DNA from: Bacteroidota bacterium
GTDB lineage: Bacteria > Bacteroidota > Bacteroidia > Bacteroidales > DTGW01
Reading direction: 5' to 3'
Assembly (NCBI GenBank): GCA_029572965.1
Contig: JAKPQD010000018.1
Span: 1 to 64,000, forward strand
Length of the DNA: 64,000 nt
In this document: positions 1 through 9,316 of the stretch, in pieces
Numbering within the stretch: position 1 is the first letter of the stretch
Layout of the letters: each line of letters begins with the position of its first letter
Position numbers and translations under genes: made by a program
Notes under the pieces: model-generated
Seen by the model: the letters and a program-made list of their open reading frames with translations, nothing else
Databases searched by the model: none
Told to the model about the DNA's origin: nothing

Positions 1-1226
1 TATTCTTTGAATTTTAGTACTATCAAGGGTTTTAAACCAAATATTGATAGTAAAAGATTTTGGTTGAAAATTAAAAAGATCAATACCAGCATCAGTTGAA
101 GAAAACATGCTGCTTTTGCCAGAAATTGCATCTTCAGATATAGTACAACTTCCAAATGAAGAAGCTTTTACATCATAATTGTATTCATTAACAAAAGGTT
201 CTGCATCGAAACTAAAATAGGCAGAATCTATTTTTGCTGGTACAACAGGAGGTACAGGTGTGGTACTCTTATTAATTTTATAAAAATGATTATCGTAAAC
301 GCTGTTTCCAAATATTGAACCACCTTCAGAGTAATAACCGAGCCCAAAGTATGGAGTGTTATTGAGGATAAAGGAAACGCCCCCTAATCTAGAGTTTCCC
401 AATTTCAATGTATCTCCAAGGTTTTCGATAGTTTGAGTAGCAGGATCGTAACTCACTATGATGGATTTGCCACCATAACATATATAACCTTTATTATTAT
501 ATGAAAATGAAGTTGCATGGGTTATTGAAAGGTTAATGCCATCTGCAAAGACTTTCTCAGTCCAGGTGTTGGTTGTAGGGTTATATTCCTGAATATCACT
601 CAACTGAAAGTAATAGCTGTCATTGAAAAAGCCTCCTGAAACATAGGCTTTACCATTGATAGTAAATGCTGTTGCTGCACATCTTTTATCACCTGAAAAA
701 GCAGATGTTAACATTATCCATTCATCTAAATTGGGATTATATCTCCAGAAATCTTTTCGGTATGAATTGTCTGAATCAATACCGGTTCCAACATAAGCTA
801 TATTATTTAAAACAAAACTTACAGCTTTAGACCTGCATCCACCTCCAAAATCTTTAATTTTTGTCCAAGTGTTATTTTCCGGGTTATATTTGAAAAAATC
901 CTGATAAACGGTATCTGCAACACCGTATTTGTAATATTCACCTGTTCCAACATATCCAGTGGCATTTATTACAAATGCCTGTGCAAATGCTCTTGCATCA
1001 CCAGGAAAATCGGCAATTTTTTGCCATTGACCGGAGGTTTCTGAATATTTCCAAAAGTCATTGTAATAGTTACTTTCATCTTTCCCGAGTCCTACATAGA
1101 CTGTATCATTTATTACAAACGAAACAGCACCTTCACGTCCAGTAGCTCCAAATGGGTCTATACTACAAAAGGACTGATATGAAAACAACAAAAATGAAAT
1201 TAAGGATAAAAGTTTAGTTTTTTCAT
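1..1226 (-). CDS. Secreted kelch-repeat/LamG-like protein, C-terminus outside window, start out of frame
   Basis: The minus strand is open from about 1223 to the left edge. The translation gives a signal-peptide-like segment (KLLSLISFLLFSYQSFC), then six kelch-type units, each with a core such as AVSFVINDTVYVGLG or AVSFVLNNIAYVGTG followed by DFWKY-like strands. After a proline-rich linker (TPVPPVVPAK) a ConA/LamG-like domain begins (SFTINIWFKT) and runs off the window. Kelch units form beta-propellers and LamG-like domains often bind carbohydrate or protein, so a surface or secreted binding protein is likely; the ligand is unknown. The only suitable ATG (1226-1224) is one base out of frame: it is followed by six A residues, and a seventh would give MKKTKLLSLISF. 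This could be a real frameshift, slippage, or a sequence error. No partner gene is visible. Confidence 0.8.
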
Positions 1227-1399
1227 AGTTTTAATGATTTGGTTTTATTAATAATTTGAAAATGATGATTCTAAATATTTTCAAATCCAATATACATCAA
1301 TAAATTTCAAAGATAAATTTATTTTACATTTTTGAAAATTTTTCTTTTTCATCTCAAATCAGCATTTATAGCTAAATTTGTTTTTTATTAAAAATATCA

Positions 1400-2275
1400 T
1401 TGACAAAAGCCAACAACATACCAATATACAGCCTTGACAACTTCAGCAAGGCCGACAAGCCGGTAAAAGACTACCAGGTAGAAGTGTTTGATGCCAACAG
1501 GCACTTTAGTGTGGAATATCCGCACCGGCACGACTTTTACGAGGTGCTTTATCTGTCTGGTGGATCAGGGTATCACATTATAGATAGCAATCGCTACAAG
1601 ATAGAACCTCCCTGCATCTTCTTCATGACCCCGGGGCAAACCCACAAACTGGAGCTTTCGCACGATATTGACGGCTATATTTTCTTGTTTACGCCTGATT
1701 TTTATTTGCTCAACCATACCAATAAGAACAAGCTCTTGGGTTTTCCGTTCTTTCATTCCATAACACGCCAAAATCCACCATTGTCTGTTATCAATGCAAG
1801 CGATAATGCTTTTTTTAAAAGTCTTTTTGAACGTGGATGTTACGAAGTAGCTGAAAATGCTAACGAAGATATCATCAGGTCGCTGCTTGACCTAATTCTA
1901 ATGACTTGCAATAAGCTTTATCCGATAGAACCCGGAATTCCGCAAAATAAAGGCCATTTCATGGCTAAAAAGTTTATGCAACTAATAGAGGAAAAATACG
2001 ATAAAAACCTGAAAGTAAGCGACTATGCCGACATGATGGCCATTACTGCTAATCATCTGACACAGGTAGTAAAGCAAATAACCGGAAAGACTACCTCAGA
2101 GCTATTGCAGGAAAAGAATATCCTCGAAATAAAGCGTTTGCTGTTATATACCAACATGACGGTCACTGAAATAGCACTTCAGATGAACTTTGCCGACCAA
2201 TCATATTTTACCAAATACTTTAAGAAATGTACCGGTCTTACACCACTCGAATTCCGAAAGGGTGCAGATAAATAG
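1400..2275 (+). CDS. AraC-family transcriptional regulator
   Basis: A 291-residue protein with the usual AraC layout. The N-terminal half is cupin-like (HRHDFYEVLYLSGG, residues about 42-55, then a GQTHKLE strand), the fold that binds a small effector. The last 100 residues carry two helix-turn-helix units, the second with the family signature around VTEIALQMNFADQSYFTKYFKK. The longest frame starts at TTG (1400); no ATG exists near the N-terminus, and the cupin domain needs residues close to this start, so TTG is accepted. It stands alone, divergent from the kelch gene and 238 bases before ilvC. The effector and targets cannot be read from sequence. Confidence 0.9.
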   Translation: MTKANNIPIYSLDNFSKADKPVKDYQVEVFDANRHFSVEYPHRHDFYEVLYLSGGSGYHIIDSNRYKIEPPCIFFMTPGQTHKLELSHDIDGYIFLFTPDFYLLNHTNKNKLLGFPFFHSITRQNPPLSVINASDNAFFKSLFERGCYEVAENANEDIIRSLLDLILMTCNKLYPIEPGIPQNKGHFMAKKFMQLIEEKYDKNLKVSDYADMMAITANHLTQVVKQITGKTTSELLQEKNILEIKRLLLYTNMTVTEIALQMNFADQSYFTKYFKKCTGLTPLEFRKGADK

Positions 2276-2513
2276 CCAAATCAATAGCTGATTGATGATT
2301 GTTGATTGATAATTATTTACAGCGTAAATTTTACGAATTGGTTATTTTTGCAAAATAAAAATCCATGAAAATTACCTAAATTTCCTTTAGTCGTCATATT
2401 ATATCAGCAAATTATATCTTTACTTTGTATTGTGAAAAATTTTAAACACAACGACACGGAGACACAAAGAAAACACTGATATAAATTATTAATAATCAAT
2501 AATTAATTAAAAA

Positions 2514-3989
2514 ATGGCAAATTATTTCAATTCAATTCCTTTACGTGTTCAACTCGAACAATTAGGAAAATGCGATTTTATGGACCAGTCAGAGTTTGCT
2601 GATGGAGTTAAAAAGCTTTTAGGTAAAAAAATAGTTATTCTTGGCTGTGGCGCTCAAGGCTTAAACCAAGGCTTAAATCTGCGCGATAGCGGCCTGGATG
2701 TTTCTTATGCTTTGCGCGAAGATGCTATTAAGCAAAAACGTGCTTCGTATATCAATGCTTCTGAAAATAAATTTAAAGTGGGGACTTTTGAAGAACTTAT
2801 CCCGACTGCCGACCTGGTAATCAACCTTACACCGGACAAACAACACACTCCTGTTATCAATAAGGTGATACCATTGATGAAAAAAGGCGCTTGCTTGTCT
2901 TATTCGCACGGTTTCAATATTGTAGAAGAAGGGATGCAAATTCGTAAAGATATTACGGTAATCATGGTTGCTCCTAAATCTCCAGGCTCAGAAGTTCGCA
3001 ACGAATATGTACGTGGTTTTGGAGTTCCTACCCTTATTGCTGTTCACCGCGAAAACGACCCCAATGGCGATGGCTTAGAAATTGCCAAAGCTTATTGCGT
3101 TGCTATAGGAGGGCACAAGGCTGGCGTGCTACATTCATCATTCGTAGCTGAGGTAAAATCAGACCTTATGGGTGAGCAAACTATCCTTTGCGGTGTATTG
3201 CAAACAGGTTCTATACTTTGCTTCAACAAAATGATTGAAAAAGGCATAGATCCTGGTTATGCTTCAAAATTGGTTCAATATGGATGGGAAACTATCACCG
3301 AAGCATTGAAACTTGGCGGTATTACCCACATGATGGACCGTTTGGACAACCCGTCAAAAATTAAAGCTTTCAACCTTGCTGAAGAATTAAAGGCCATCAT
3401 GCGCCCATTGTTTGAAAAACACATGGATAACATCATGTCTGGCGAATTTTCAAGCACCATGATGAAAGATTGGGCCAATGGCGACAAACAGCTTCTCGAA
3501 TGGCGTGCAGCTACAGGCGAAACAGCTTTCGAAAAAACTCCTGCCGGAAGCATGGAAATCAAAGAACAAGAATATTTTGACAATGGCGTGTTGATGGTAG
3601 CCTTTATCAAAGCTGGTGTTGAACTGGCTTTTGAAGTAATGGTCGAAACAGGTATCAAACCTGAATCAGCTTACTACGAATCATTACACGAAACTCCGCT
3701 TATTGCCAATACCATTGCCCGCAAGAAATTATACGAGATGAACCGCATTATTTCAGATACTGCTGAATACGGTTGCTACCTGTTTGACCATGCATGCAGG
3801 CCGCTGTTAGCCGATTTTATGAAAAAGATAGACGTGAATGTTATTGGCAAACCTTTCAATCCTAATAAAGACAACCACGTTGACAACCTTGAACTGATTA
3901 AGGTTAATGAAGCTATCCGCAACACAGAGGTTGAATATATTGGTTACGAACTCCGTGCTGCTATGGAAGCCATGAAGCCAATCATCTAA
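2514..3989 (+). CDS. ilvC: Ketol-acid reductoisomerase (NADP+), class II
   Basis: Catalyses the Mg-dependent isomerisation and NADPH reduction of acetolactate or acetohydroxybutyrate in valine, leucine and isoleucine synthesis. At 491 residues it is the long class II form, with a duplicated knotted C-terminal domain, as in E. coli, rather than the 330-residue class I form. The Rossmann segment is clear ([20 protein letters not shown], about residues 41-60), followed by [12 protein letters not shown], where the basic residues are typical of NADPH binding. The C-terminal catalytic region ([14 protein letters not shown]) supplies the acidic metal ligands. No other ilv genes flank it, so it is probably transcribed alone, ending at the hairpin at 4018-4052. 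The upstream 120 bases are A/T-rich. Confidence 0.97.
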   Translation: MANYFNSIPLRVQLEQLGKCDFMDQSEFADGVKKLLGKKIVILGCGAQGLNQGLNLRDSGLDVSYALREDAIKQKRASYINASENKFKVGTFEELIPTADLVINLTPDKQHTPVINKVIPLMKKGACLSYSHGFNIVEEGMQIRKDITVIMVAPKSPGSEVRNEYVRGFGVPTLIAVHRENDPNGDGLEIAKAYCVAIGGHKAGVLHSSFVAEVKSDLMGEQTILCGVLQTGSILCFNKMIEKGIDPGYASKLVQYGWETITEALKLGGITHMMDRLDNPSKIKAFNLAEELKAIMRPLFEKHMDNIMSGEFSSTMMKDWANGDKQLLEWRAATGETAFEKTPAGSMEIKEQEYFDNGVLMVAFIKAGVELAFEVMVETGIKPESAYYESLHETPLIANTIARKKLYEMNRIISDTAEYGCYLFDHACRPLLADFMKKIDVNVIGKPFNPNKDNHVDNLELIKVNEAIRNTEVEYIGYELRAAMEAMKPII

Positions 3990-4017
3990 GCATTAGAGTT
4001 GTTCTAAGATACACCAT

Positions 4018-4052
4018 AAAAGCTGTTCTCAAAAATGGGAACAGCTTTTTTT
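4018..4052 (+). terminator. Intrinsic terminator after ilvC
   Basis: An AAAAGCTGTTC arm pairs with GAACAGCTTTT across a short loop and is followed by seven T residues, 29 bases after the ilvC stop codon. Confidence 0.9.
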
Positions 4053-4304
4053 GTCCCCCCTCCCCAAAAAAACTGAAGAGTATAGCCATCATACAAAAGT
4101 TTATCCCAAATTAATCTTCTTCTGTTGCCTGCTTTTATTGCTTCTATAATTGGGGCTATAATTATCTGTATTTAAGCTTTTTATTTCTTCCAAAATTTTT
4201 GTAAATTAGTATAAGAAACAGTTTTTCAAAAAAATTATACTTAATAGCCTTTATTATACTCTCAGCTTATTTGCATTTCTTTTTATCCCCTAAACCGCTA
4301 AATA
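4053..4304. other. Leader region of the hydrogenase operon, no gene seen
   Basis: A/T-rich DNA between the ilvC terminator and the hydrogenase genes. It must hold the operon promoter, but no clear TTG-N19-TAnnTTTG and no Rex-type inverted repeat (TTGTGA...TCACAA) could be picked out. A short match (ATCCCAAATTAATC, near 4105) resembles the left end of the dispersed repeat found at 58727. Confidence 0.5.
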
Positions 4305-4769
4305 ATGAAAGAAATACAAGACGTTGTAAAAAACCTTACCGACAAGTATGGCAGCAAAAGAGAAAGCTTGTTGCCCATTCTTCAGGGCATTACCGAAGAA
4401 CAAAATTATCTTTCCAGCGAGGCAATGCTCGAAATAGCCCGTGCACTCGATATTTCAGCAGCAGAAGTGTATGGGACAGCCTCTTTTTATTCGTTTCTGG
4501 ATACCGTTCCCCGAGGTAAATATGTCATAAGGGTGTGTCGTACCATTGTTTGCGATATGCATGGCAAAAAGCAGATTGTAAAAACTTTGGAAGACCTTCT
4601 GAAAATTAAGGTCGGAGAAACAACCCATAATGGCAAGTTTACTTTATTAGAAACCAACTGCCTTGGCTGGTGTCACAAAGGCCCGTGTATTTTGGTAAAT
4701 GACGATATTTATACCGAGATAACCCCGGCTATGGTCAATGAAATCATTAACAAATACCGGAATAAATAA
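4305..4769 (+). CDS. hydC: [FeFe]-hydrogenase gamma subunit, NuoE-like [2Fe-2S] protein
   Basis: A 154-residue thioredoxin-like ferredoxin subunit of the NADH dehydrogenase 24-kDa (NuoE) family. The four cluster ligands are visible as C-x4-C (VCRTIVC) and C-x3-C (NCLGWC). The N-terminal helical part (SLLPILQGITEEQNYLSSEA) is typical of the family. In the trimeric NAD-linked hydrogenases this subunit relays electrons next to the flavin subunit. The next gene starts 14 bases after its stop, so the two are almost surely cotranscribed. The symbol follows the HydABC naming; hndA is the synonym in the Hnd system. Confidence 0.93.
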   Translation: MKEIQDVVKNLTDKYGSKRESLLPILQGITEEQNYLSSEAMLEIARALDISAAEVYGTASFYSFLDTVPRGKYVIRVCRTIVCDMHGKKQIVKTLEDLLKIKVGETTHNGKFTLLETNCLGWCHKGPCILVNDDIYTEITPAMVNEIINKYRNK

Positions 4770-4783
4770 AAGAGGTCAGCCGT

Positions 4784-5968
4784 ATGGAAACAAAAAAAAT
4801 AAAAAGGGTTGATTTTATCTTTAGCCAGGATTTCAAAGTTTCGGAGGTACTTTTTAATACTTTTAAAAAGACAAGAGATGAAATTCTGCAGGAAATCATT
4901 GATTCGGATTTGAAAGGACGTGGAGGGGCAGGTTTCCCAACAGGATTGAAATGGAAGGCAGCTAAAGAAGATAAAATAACGGAGAAATACATTATTTGTA
5001 ATGCTGACGAAGGAGAGCCAGGGACCTTCAAAGACAGGGCCATACTGGAAGAAGCATCGCAAAAGGTATTTGGCGGTATGGCTATTTGTGCCAAGGTGAT
5101 TGGTGCAAAAAAAGGCTGGATATACCTCAGGGGTGAATATAAATTCCTGATTCCTCATTTAAGAAAAGAAATGGCCATTTTTCATGATATGTTGCACAAC
5201 GAGCTTGGCTTTGATTTTACTATTGATATTTTCACTGGCAGCGGAGCTTATGTGTGTGGCGAAGAAACAGCACTTCTGCAATCAATGGAAGGTAAACGCG
5301 GAGAACCTCGGAACAAACCACCATACCCCACCAATATTGGGCTTTACAATAAACCTACAGTGGTCAATAACGTAGAAACGCTCGTTTTATCTATGATGGT
5401 AGTGAAAATTGGGGCTGAAGAGTTTAAAAAGCTTGGTATCCAGGATGCCCGTGGAGGAAAGCTTTTTTCAGTTTCGGGAGATACACCCAAAAGTGGCATA
5501 CATGAACTGGAGTTTGGTATGTTGCTTTCAGATTTTGTAGAAGAATTTGGCGATGGCGATACTAAAGCTGTTCAGGTGGGCGGTGCATCTGGTTTTTGTG
5601 TGCCTCGCAAAAAGTTTGATACTACTACCATAGGCTACAAAGGAAAACTAAAAGGAACATCACTTCCTACGGGTGGTTCTATGATGTTGTTTAACAGTTC
5701 CCGCTCGATGTATAATGTTTTACATAATTATCTCGAATTTTTTGCCGAAGAATCCTGCGGGCAATGCACACCTTGTCGTGTAGGCACACAGCAACTGCTA
5801 AAAGGCATAGAAGCCATTAAAAAAGGCGAAAAATCGCATGAATATCTTGAAGCCCTTTTGAGCCTTTCGGAAACGATGAAACTTACTTCTAAATGCGGAT
5901 TAGGCCAATCGGTAGCAAACTCTTTTTCTTCTATTGTTGAAAATTTCAGGGAAGAGATGATTTATTAA
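4784..5968 (+). CDS. hydB: [FeFe]-hydrogenase beta subunit, NuoF-like NADH/FMN protein
   Basis: A 394-residue NuoF-type flavoprotein that exchanges electrons with NAD(H). The nucleotide-binding glycine loop (GRGGAGFPTGLKW, about residues 45-57), the ADEGEPGTFKDR segment and GAYVCGEETALL are all present. The C-terminus carries the [4Fe-4S] ligands C-x2-C-x2-C (SCGQCTPC) plus a distal Cys (TSKCGLGQS). It is shorter than Thermotoga-type HydB: the extra N-terminal [2Fe-2S] and C-terminal two-[4Fe-4S] domains are absent, so it is a core NuoF module. It lies between the NuoE-like gene and hydA, the trimeric bifurcating arrangement; bifurcation with ferredoxin is inferred from this context, not shown. 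Confidence 0.93.
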   Translation: METKKIKRVDFIFSQDFKVSEVLFNTFKKTRDEILQEIIDSDLKGRGGAGFPTGLKWKAAKEDKITEKYIICNADEGEPGTFKDRAILEEASQKVFGGMAICAKVIGAKKGWIYLRGEYKFLIPHLRKEMAIFHDMLHNELGFDFTIDIFTGSGAYVCGEETALLQSMEGKRGEPRNKPPYPTNIGLYNKPTVVNNVETLVLSMMVVKIGAEEFKKLGIQDARGGKLFSVSGDTPKSGIHELEFGMLLSDFVEEFGDGDTKAVQVGGASGFCVPRKKFDTTTIGYKGKLKGTSLPTGGSMMLFNSSRSMYNVLHNYLEFFAEESCGQCTPCRVGTQQLLKGIEAIKKGEKSHEYLEALLSLSETMKLTSKCGLGQSVANSFSSIVENFREEMIY

Positions 5969-5973
5969 AACCA

Positions 5974-6030
5974 CCCCAACCTCCCGCCTGAGGCGGGACA
6001 AGCTCTCCTTGTAAAGGAGTGGGAATGAAG
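5974..6030. repeat. Dispersed palindromic element inside the hydrogenase operon
   Basis: Between hydB and hydA. It contains a perfect hairpin CCCGCCTGAGGCGGG, the word GGGACAAGCT, and a second hairpin CTCCTTGTAAAGGAG. A diverged copy lies in inverse orientation at 40614-40712 (CTCAGGCGGGAGGTTTGGGG). Confidence 0.7.
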
Positions 6031-6118
6031 CTTTTACAAAAGAAAGTTGTAAGAAGTGGATTTTATAATATTAAATGCTGAAAGTGTATAAGTTTTTAAA
6101 CCAATTAAACTTATTGAA

Positions 6119-7909
6119 ATGTCTAAGAAAGCAATGATAAATATTACTATAGATGGCGTAAAACTCAGCATGCCTGAGGGTAGTACAATTTTGGATGCAG
6201 CTAAAAAAGAAAATATCAGGATCCCGACGTTATGCTATCACGAAGACCTTTGTGTTGCCGGTAACTGCCGCATTTGTGTTGTAGAGGTCGATGGATGGCA
6301 TACTTTAGCGCCTTCGTGTTCTACTCCCTTGATGGAAGGAATGGTTATTCATACTACCACTCCTAAAGTCAGAAAAGCACGTAAAGATATCATTGCATTA
6401 CTTGTTTCGGAGCATGATACGCAGTGCACAACATGCTATCGTAGTACAAATTGCGAATTTCAAGCTCTGGCAGCAGAATATAATGTGGACAATGCTGTTT
6501 ATCTCAGCGTGCTGAAACCTAATATTGAACTCGACCGTTCTTCTTGGTCTGTAGAAAAAGATGAAAGCAAATGCGTACGCTGTCAGCGTTGTGTAAGGAC
6601 TTGTGCCGAATTGCAGAAAGTGAACGCTTTGGCTGTAACCCGCAAAGGGCGGCACATGAAAATTTCTACGTTCATGGATTTGCCTATGAATGAGGTAGTT
6701 TGTACCAATTGCGGGCAATGTATCATCCATTGTCCTACCGGGGCACTGACTGAACGCCGCTATTTTGACCATATTTGGGATGCCATTGGCAATCCTGAAA
6801 AGCATGTTATCATCAATACTGCACCATCGGTGCGTGTTGCTCTGGGCGAGGTGCTCGGTTTTCCGGTTGGGACAAGGGTTACAGGTAAGATGGTTACTGC
6901 ACTTAAAAAAATAGGCTTCCATTCTGTGCTGGATACAGACTTTGCAGCCGACCTGACCATTGTAGAAGAAGGACATGAGCTATTGCAAAGGCTCAAACGT
7001 GCTATTGTGGATAAAGAAGACGTCGCCCTGCCCATGATTACCTCTTGTTCGCCCGGCTGGGTGAAATTTATAGAGCACATGTACCCCGAATATTTGCAGC
7101 ATCTGAGTACCTGCAAATCGCCACAGCAAATGTTTGGGGCAATGGCAAAAACTTATTATGCCGGGAAAATGGGGCTTGACCCGAAAAATATTGTTAGTGT
7201 GGCCGGAATGCCCTGTGCTGCAAAAAAATTTGAAGCCAACAGGCCTGAAATGAAAAGCAGTGGCTTTCAGGATGTTGATGCAGGCCTTACTACCCGTGAG
7301 ATAGCCATGATGATAAAGCAAGCGGGCATTAATTTTCTTGAACTTGATGATAGTAAGTTTGACAGTATTATGGGGGCTTCTACCGGGGCAGGGGTAATAT
7401 TTGGCGCAACAGGAGGCGTTATGGAAGCTGCACTCAGGACTGTTTACGAAGTGGTAACCGGCAAAGATGTGCCATTTAAGAATTTGAACATTTTACCTGT
7501 CCGAGGTTTAGAATCTATCAAGGAAGCAACCATAAAAATCGAAGGATGTAAACCTGAGTATAGCTTTCTCGAAGGGGTTGAACTCAAAGTAGCTATTGCT
7601 CATGGGTTGCTTAATGCCCGTATTATCATGGACCAGATTGTTGCTGGTAAATCTCCTTATCATTTTATTGAAGTGATGGCTTGTCCGGGAGGGTGTATAG
7701 GAGGTGGCGGACAACCTATCCCAACCAATAATGAAATACGTCAGAAACGTATAAATGCTATATATGCTGAAGATGAAGGGATGCCTATCCGAAAATCGCA
7801 CGAAAACCCTGAAATAAAGCAGATATATAAAGATTTTTTGAAAGAGCCACTTGGACTTAAATCGCATCATTTGCTACACACCAAATATACCAAACGAAAC
7901 AGGTATTGA
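6119..7909 (+). CDS. hydA: [FeFe]-hydrogenase catalytic subunit
   Basis: A 596-residue group A hydrogenase that interconverts H2 with protons and electrons. From the N-terminus: a [2Fe-2S] domain (LCVAGNCRICVVEV, later SCSTPL); a His-Cys3 [4Fe-4S] site, H-x3-C-x2-C-x5-C (HDTQCTTCYRSTNC); two [4Fe-4S] motifs (CVRCQRCVRTC and CTNCGQCIIHC); then the H-cluster domain with motifs L1 TSCSPGW (residues 308-314), L2 MPCAAKKFE (364-372) and L3 EVMACPGGCIGGGGQP (518-533). The second L1 residue after the ligand Cys310 is Ser311, where well-studied enzymes have the proton-relay cysteine. It follows hydB after 150 bases holding a repeat. With hydC and hydB it forms a soluble NAD-linked, probably electron-bifurcating complex. 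Maturases HydEFG are not in the window. Confidence 0.95.
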   Translation: MSKKAMINITIDGVKLSMPEGSTILDAAKKENIRIPTLCYHEDLCVAGNCRICVVEVDGWHTLAPSCSTPLMEGMVIHTTTPKVRKARKDIIALLVSEHDTQCTTCYRSTNCEFQALAAEYNVDNAVYLSVLKPNIELDRSSWSVEKDESKCVRCQRCVRTCAELQKVNALAVTRKGRHMKISTFMDLPMNEVVCTNCGQCIIHCPTGALTERRYFDHIWDAIGNPEKHVIINTAPSVRVALGEVLGFPVGTRVTGKMVTALKKIGFHSVLDTDFAADLTIVEEGHELLQRLKRAIVDKEDVALPMITSCSPGWVKFIEHMYPEYLQHLSTCKSPQQMFGAMAKTYYAGKMGLDPKNIVSVAGMPCAAKKFEANRPEMKSSGFQDVDAGLTTREIAMMIKQAGINFLELDDSKFDSIMGASTGAGVIFGATGGVMEAALRTVYEVVTGKDVPFKNLNILPVRGLESIKEATIKIEGCKPEYSFLEGVELKVAIAHGLLNARIIMDQIVAGKSPYHFIEVMACPGGCIGGGGQPIPTNNEIRQKRINAIYAEDEGMPIRKSHENPEIKQIYKDFLKEPLGLKSHHLLHTKYTKRNRY

Positions 7910-7977
7910 AAAATATATCCACTTGTACCAATCATAAGTGGCATTAGTTAGTGTTAGTTTTGTTAGTTAGTAGAAAA

Positions 7978-8020
7978 GAGGCTGTATAAAAAGACCAAAA
8001 GGTCGTAAGTATGCAGCCTC
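7978..8020 (+). terminator. Branched hairpin after hydA
   Basis: Arms GAGGCTGTAT (7978-7987) and ATGCAGCCTC (8011-8020) enclose a small GACC-AAAA-GGTC hairpin. The T-tract is weak (TTAATTT), so it may be a terminator or simply a transcript-end structure. Confidence 0.6.
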
Positions 8021-8080
8021 TTAATTTAGCAAAAGCTCATGTATGTTCAGTTATCGGTCGGTGACCGCATAAATATTGTC

Positions 8081-8247
8081 CCATATTAATCATTAAAAAG
8101 CTTTTTAAAGCCGAACTGTATGATTTAGCTGGGTTAATCCTCCCGTTATAAACGAGACAAGCTGATTTAGAAATTGTTTGAAAAATTTTATTAAACTATT
8201 GAATTACAATTTTTTAATCGATTAAACATTTTTAATGCTTAATTTGA
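8081..8247. repeat. Intergenic repeat, copy A
   Basis: About 167 bases closely matching 58727-58902. Shared blocks include TTAATCATTA, the GCTTTTTAAA/CCGAACT segment, GGGTTAATC, the hairpin CCCGTTATAAACG, ACAAGCTGATTTA, ATTGTTTG, TTAATCGATTAA and ATGCTTAATT at the far end. The two ends are imperfect inverted repeats. No coding frame is conserved. Confidence 0.8.
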
Positions 8248-8485
8248 AATTATTGGATTTATATGCTGTTTTTATTCAACGTAAAAGTTTTGCTGAAAAA
8301 AATAGCAGAATAGATCTTTGAATTATCTATTGATGTGTGCTGTTTTTTTGTTGTTCCTTTAAAAATTTTAAATTTATACACGTGAAAAACAAAAGTTACC
8401 CACTAATTCATGTACAAAACTCAAAAAAAGATATCTTCGCATTTTATTAATTGTTGATAATTAGCAAGTTGGTTTTTTTAAAGTT
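8248..8485. other. A/T-rich intergenic DNA, nothing recognised
   Basis: The remainder of the gap between the hydrogenase operon and the convergent ppk2 gene. Apart from repeat copy A and the branched hairpin to its left, I see no gene, RNA or clear terminator. Confidence 0.5.
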
Positions 8486-9316
8486 TTAATACTTTTCTGG
8501 AACAAAGGTTTGGTCAGTAACCGGAGGTCTGATATAACCTTCATCACTTTGTCGGGGGGGGAGTTTAAGTTTCTCCTGCTTGATTTCTTCGTAAGGTATC
8601 ATGCTTAATAAGTGGTTGATGCAGTTGAGCCTTGCTTTTAGTTTATTATCGGCATTTACTACATACCATGGGGCTTGCTTGATGTCTGTATATTGAAACA
8701 TTGTATCTTTTGCCTTGGAATATTCTACCCAATGCTTGCGTGATTCAAGATCCATAGGGCTTATCTTCCATCGCTTTGCCGGATTGTTTATCCTGTCCTG
8801 GAAACGGCGTTCTTGCTCTTCATCGCTTACTGAAAACCAGTATTTTATGAGTATAATTCCTGAACGGATAAGCATACGCTCAAATTCAGGACACGAACGT
8901 AAAAATTCTTCGTATTCTTCATCAGTACAAAACCCCATTACATGTTCAACCCCGGCACGGTTGTACCAGCTGCGGTCAAATAACACCATCTCGCCAGCAG
9001 CTGGCAAATGAGCTACATAACGTTGAAAGTACCATTGTGTTTTTTCGCGTTCGGTAGGCACTCCCAACGCTACCACTTTGCAAAAACGGGGATTTAGGTA
9101 TTCGGTTATACGCTTGATAACTCCGCCCTTACCTGCAGCATCACGGCCTTCGAAAATAACAACAACTTTTAGCTTTTTGAACTTAATCCATTCTAAAAGC
9201 TTTACTAGTTCTAACTGAAGATGAACCAAATTTTTCTCATATTCCTTTTTTTCTTGTTTATGTTGTTCTTTTTCTTCCTTATGGTTCTTTTCCTTGTTTT
9301 CTTTTTCTTTTGACAT
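8486..9316 (-). CDS. ppk2: Polyphosphate kinase 2 family protein
   Basis: A 276-residue P-loop kinase that transfers phosphate between polyphosphate and nucleotides. The Walker A segment is EGRDAAGKGG (about residues 56-65), and the lid module is FDRSWYNRAGVEHVMGF; both are hallmarks of PPK2. The residue after GRDAAGK and the single domain fit the class that phosphorylates nucleoside diphosphates, but the class is not certain. The first 30 residues are almost entirely Lys and Glu, a charged tail that may bind polyphosphate or be disordered. It is a stand-alone gene, convergent with hydA and divergent from the E2 gene. Confidence 0.93.
   Translation of the reverse strand: MSKEKENKEKNHKEEKEQHKQEKKEYEKNLVHLQLELVKLLEWIKFKKLKVVVIFEGRDAAGKGGVIKRITEYLNPRFCKVVALGVPTEREKTQWYFQRYVAHLPAAGEMVLFDRSWYNRAGVEHVMGFCTDEEYEEFLRSCPEFERMLIRSGIILIKYWFSVSDEEQERRFQDRINNPAKRWKISPMDLESRKHWVEYSKAKDTMFQYTDIKQAPWYVVNADNKLKARLNCINHLLSMIPYEEIKQEKLKLPPRQSDEGYIRPPVTDQTFVPEKY

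Noticed and set aside
2343-2350. A TAnnTTTG box (TATTTTTG) upstream of ilvC
   Set aside because: A correct -7 match, but no TTG at 19-21 bases upstream, so I do not call a promoter.
4200-4304. A possible Rex operator before the hydrogenase operon
   Set aside because: No inverted repeat resembling TTGTGA-N6-TCACAA could be found there, so Rex control is only a context-based idea.
4271-4519. An 82-codon plus-strand frame overlapping hydC
   Set aside because: Out of frame with the conserved NuoE-like gene that covers the same bases.
5968-6118. Riboswitch or leader peptide before hydA
   Set aside because: The bases are better explained by the dispersed palindrome, and no known riboswitch core is visible.
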